Assembly (NCBI RefSeq): GCF_900112795.1 | Contig: NZ_FONA01000020.1 | Coordinates: 27,279-91,278, forward strand | Direction of reading: 5' to 3' | Length of the DNA stretch: 64,000 nt | DNA from: Thermophagus xiamenensis | GTDB lineage: Bacteria; Bacteroidota; Bacteroidia; Bacteroidales; Marinilabiliaceae | Shown here: piece by piece, positions 63,691-64,000 of the stretch | Position numbering within the stretch: the first letter of the stretch is position 1 | How the letters are laid out: every line of letters begins with the position of its first letter | The notes under the pieces: model-generated | What the model was told of the DNA's origin: nothing | The model's database searches: none | Seen by the model: only the letters and a program-made list of their open reading frames with translations | Position numbers and translations under genes: made by a program

Positions 63691-64000
63691 ATGAAAAAAC
63701 AGCACCAATCAAACATCCACACTGCTCAATTACAGGCCAGAATATCGGTTCTGGAAGCGATGCTTTTGGAGAAAGAAGCTGTTATTTCAAAGAAAGAAAC
63801 TGTCATATCAGAGAAAGGCTCTCTTATTGAGAAGCTTAATCAGGATGTAGAGTATTTGGCTTTTCAGAACGACCAAATGCGTCGTTTAATATTCGGTTCC
63901 AAGCGAGAACGTTTCATCCCTGAGGTTCATCCCGATCAACTAACCTTGTCCTTTGAAGAAGAAGTGGCTGCTGTTTCCAAAACCATAAAAGAAGAGCAGG
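63691..64000 (+). CDS. IS66 transposase TnpC, N-terminal part (runs off the window)
   Basis: The first 103 codons of an IS66 transposase: an N-terminal leucine-zipper-like coiled coil (ARISVLEAMLLEKEAVI, EKGSLIEKLNQDVEYL) followed by the conserved RRLIFGSKRERFIPE. Full proteins have about 500 residues; the DDE domain is outside the window. There is a 72-base gap after tnpB. The start ATG at 63691 fits the family better than the out-of-frame ATG at 63681. Confidence 0.9.
   Translation, partial: MKKQHQSNIHTAQLQARISVLEAMLLEKEAVISKKETVISEKGSLIEKLNQDVEYLAFQNDQMRRLIFGSKRERFIPEVHPDQLTLSFEEEVAAVSKTIKEEQ

Larger units (their letters stand above)
62920..64000 (+). mobile_element. IS66-family element, left part, cut by the window edge
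   Basis: Three genes in the standard order (accessory orfA, tnpB, transposase tnpC) on the plus strand. The right end lies outside the window, so the inverted repeats cannot be matched. A candidate left end is near GTGTGAGCCGGGAAATTC (62743 region), but this is unproven. Confidence 0.85.

Overview
The window reads as chromosomal DNA of a Bacteroidota bacterium. Supporting signs are a LytS/LytTR two-component pair, an HU-like DUF4469 protein, a TPR/PD40/SPOR protein, many lipoprotein glycosidases, promoters of the TAnnTTTG type and weak Shine-Dalgarno sites. The gene set resembles the Bacteroidales/Marinilabiliales group, but genus cannot be told from sequence alone.

Left part (0-16.5 kb): two thioredoxin-fold exported proteins; a LytS-type kinase with its LytTR regulator; two adjacent wrecked genes (a CotH-like lipoprotein with an internal deletion, and a Tat-exported flavoprotein cut to 171 residues); the intact heme-membrane and ferredoxin partners of that flavoprotein; an HU/DUF4469 protein; a GH92 mannosidase-like lipoprotein; an unusual DUF1893-TonB receptor fusion followed by an ECF S component; tRNA-Pro and tRNA-Ser; and a sialate O-acetylesterase-like enzyme.

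Middle part (16.5-34 kb), housekeeping and debris: floA-nfeD, clpS, a SPOR-domain protein, bcp, recA, a 978-residue FAD/Fe-S oxidase, a DUF434 protein, a frameshifted GIY-YIG nuclease, a PAP2 phosphatase, a ModF-like double ABC ATPase plus a decayed copy of its 5' end 4 kb away, and a broken ISL3 element.

Right part (34-60.7 kb): one co-directional cluster for breakdown of rhamnogalacturonan-I type pectin. It holds GH115, GH28, GH35, GH2, CE12, a two-domain esterase, L-rhamnose mutarotase, GH31, a GH106-CE12 fusion, a second GH28, GH105, PL11 and a RhaE-like class II aldolase. PL11 and GH28 cut the backbone, GH105 removes unsaturated uronate, GH106 frees rhamnose, CE12 deacetylates, GH35/GH2/GH31/GH115 trim side chains, and RhaM plus the aldolase feed rhamnose into catabolism. 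No SusC/SusD pair, sugar kinase, isomerase or dedicated regulator is present. Two internal promoters share a conserved box. IS256 and IS66 sequences follow the cluster and close the window.

The most distinctive non-coding signal is a dispersed repeat of about 101 bp with nested hairpins. It occurs at about ten loci, three times in tandem inside the ISL3 transposase. Its terminal ATGAAA coincides exactly with the start codon of the DUF1893-TonB gene and the GIY-YIG gene, and a degenerate copy ends at the start of the GH106 gene.
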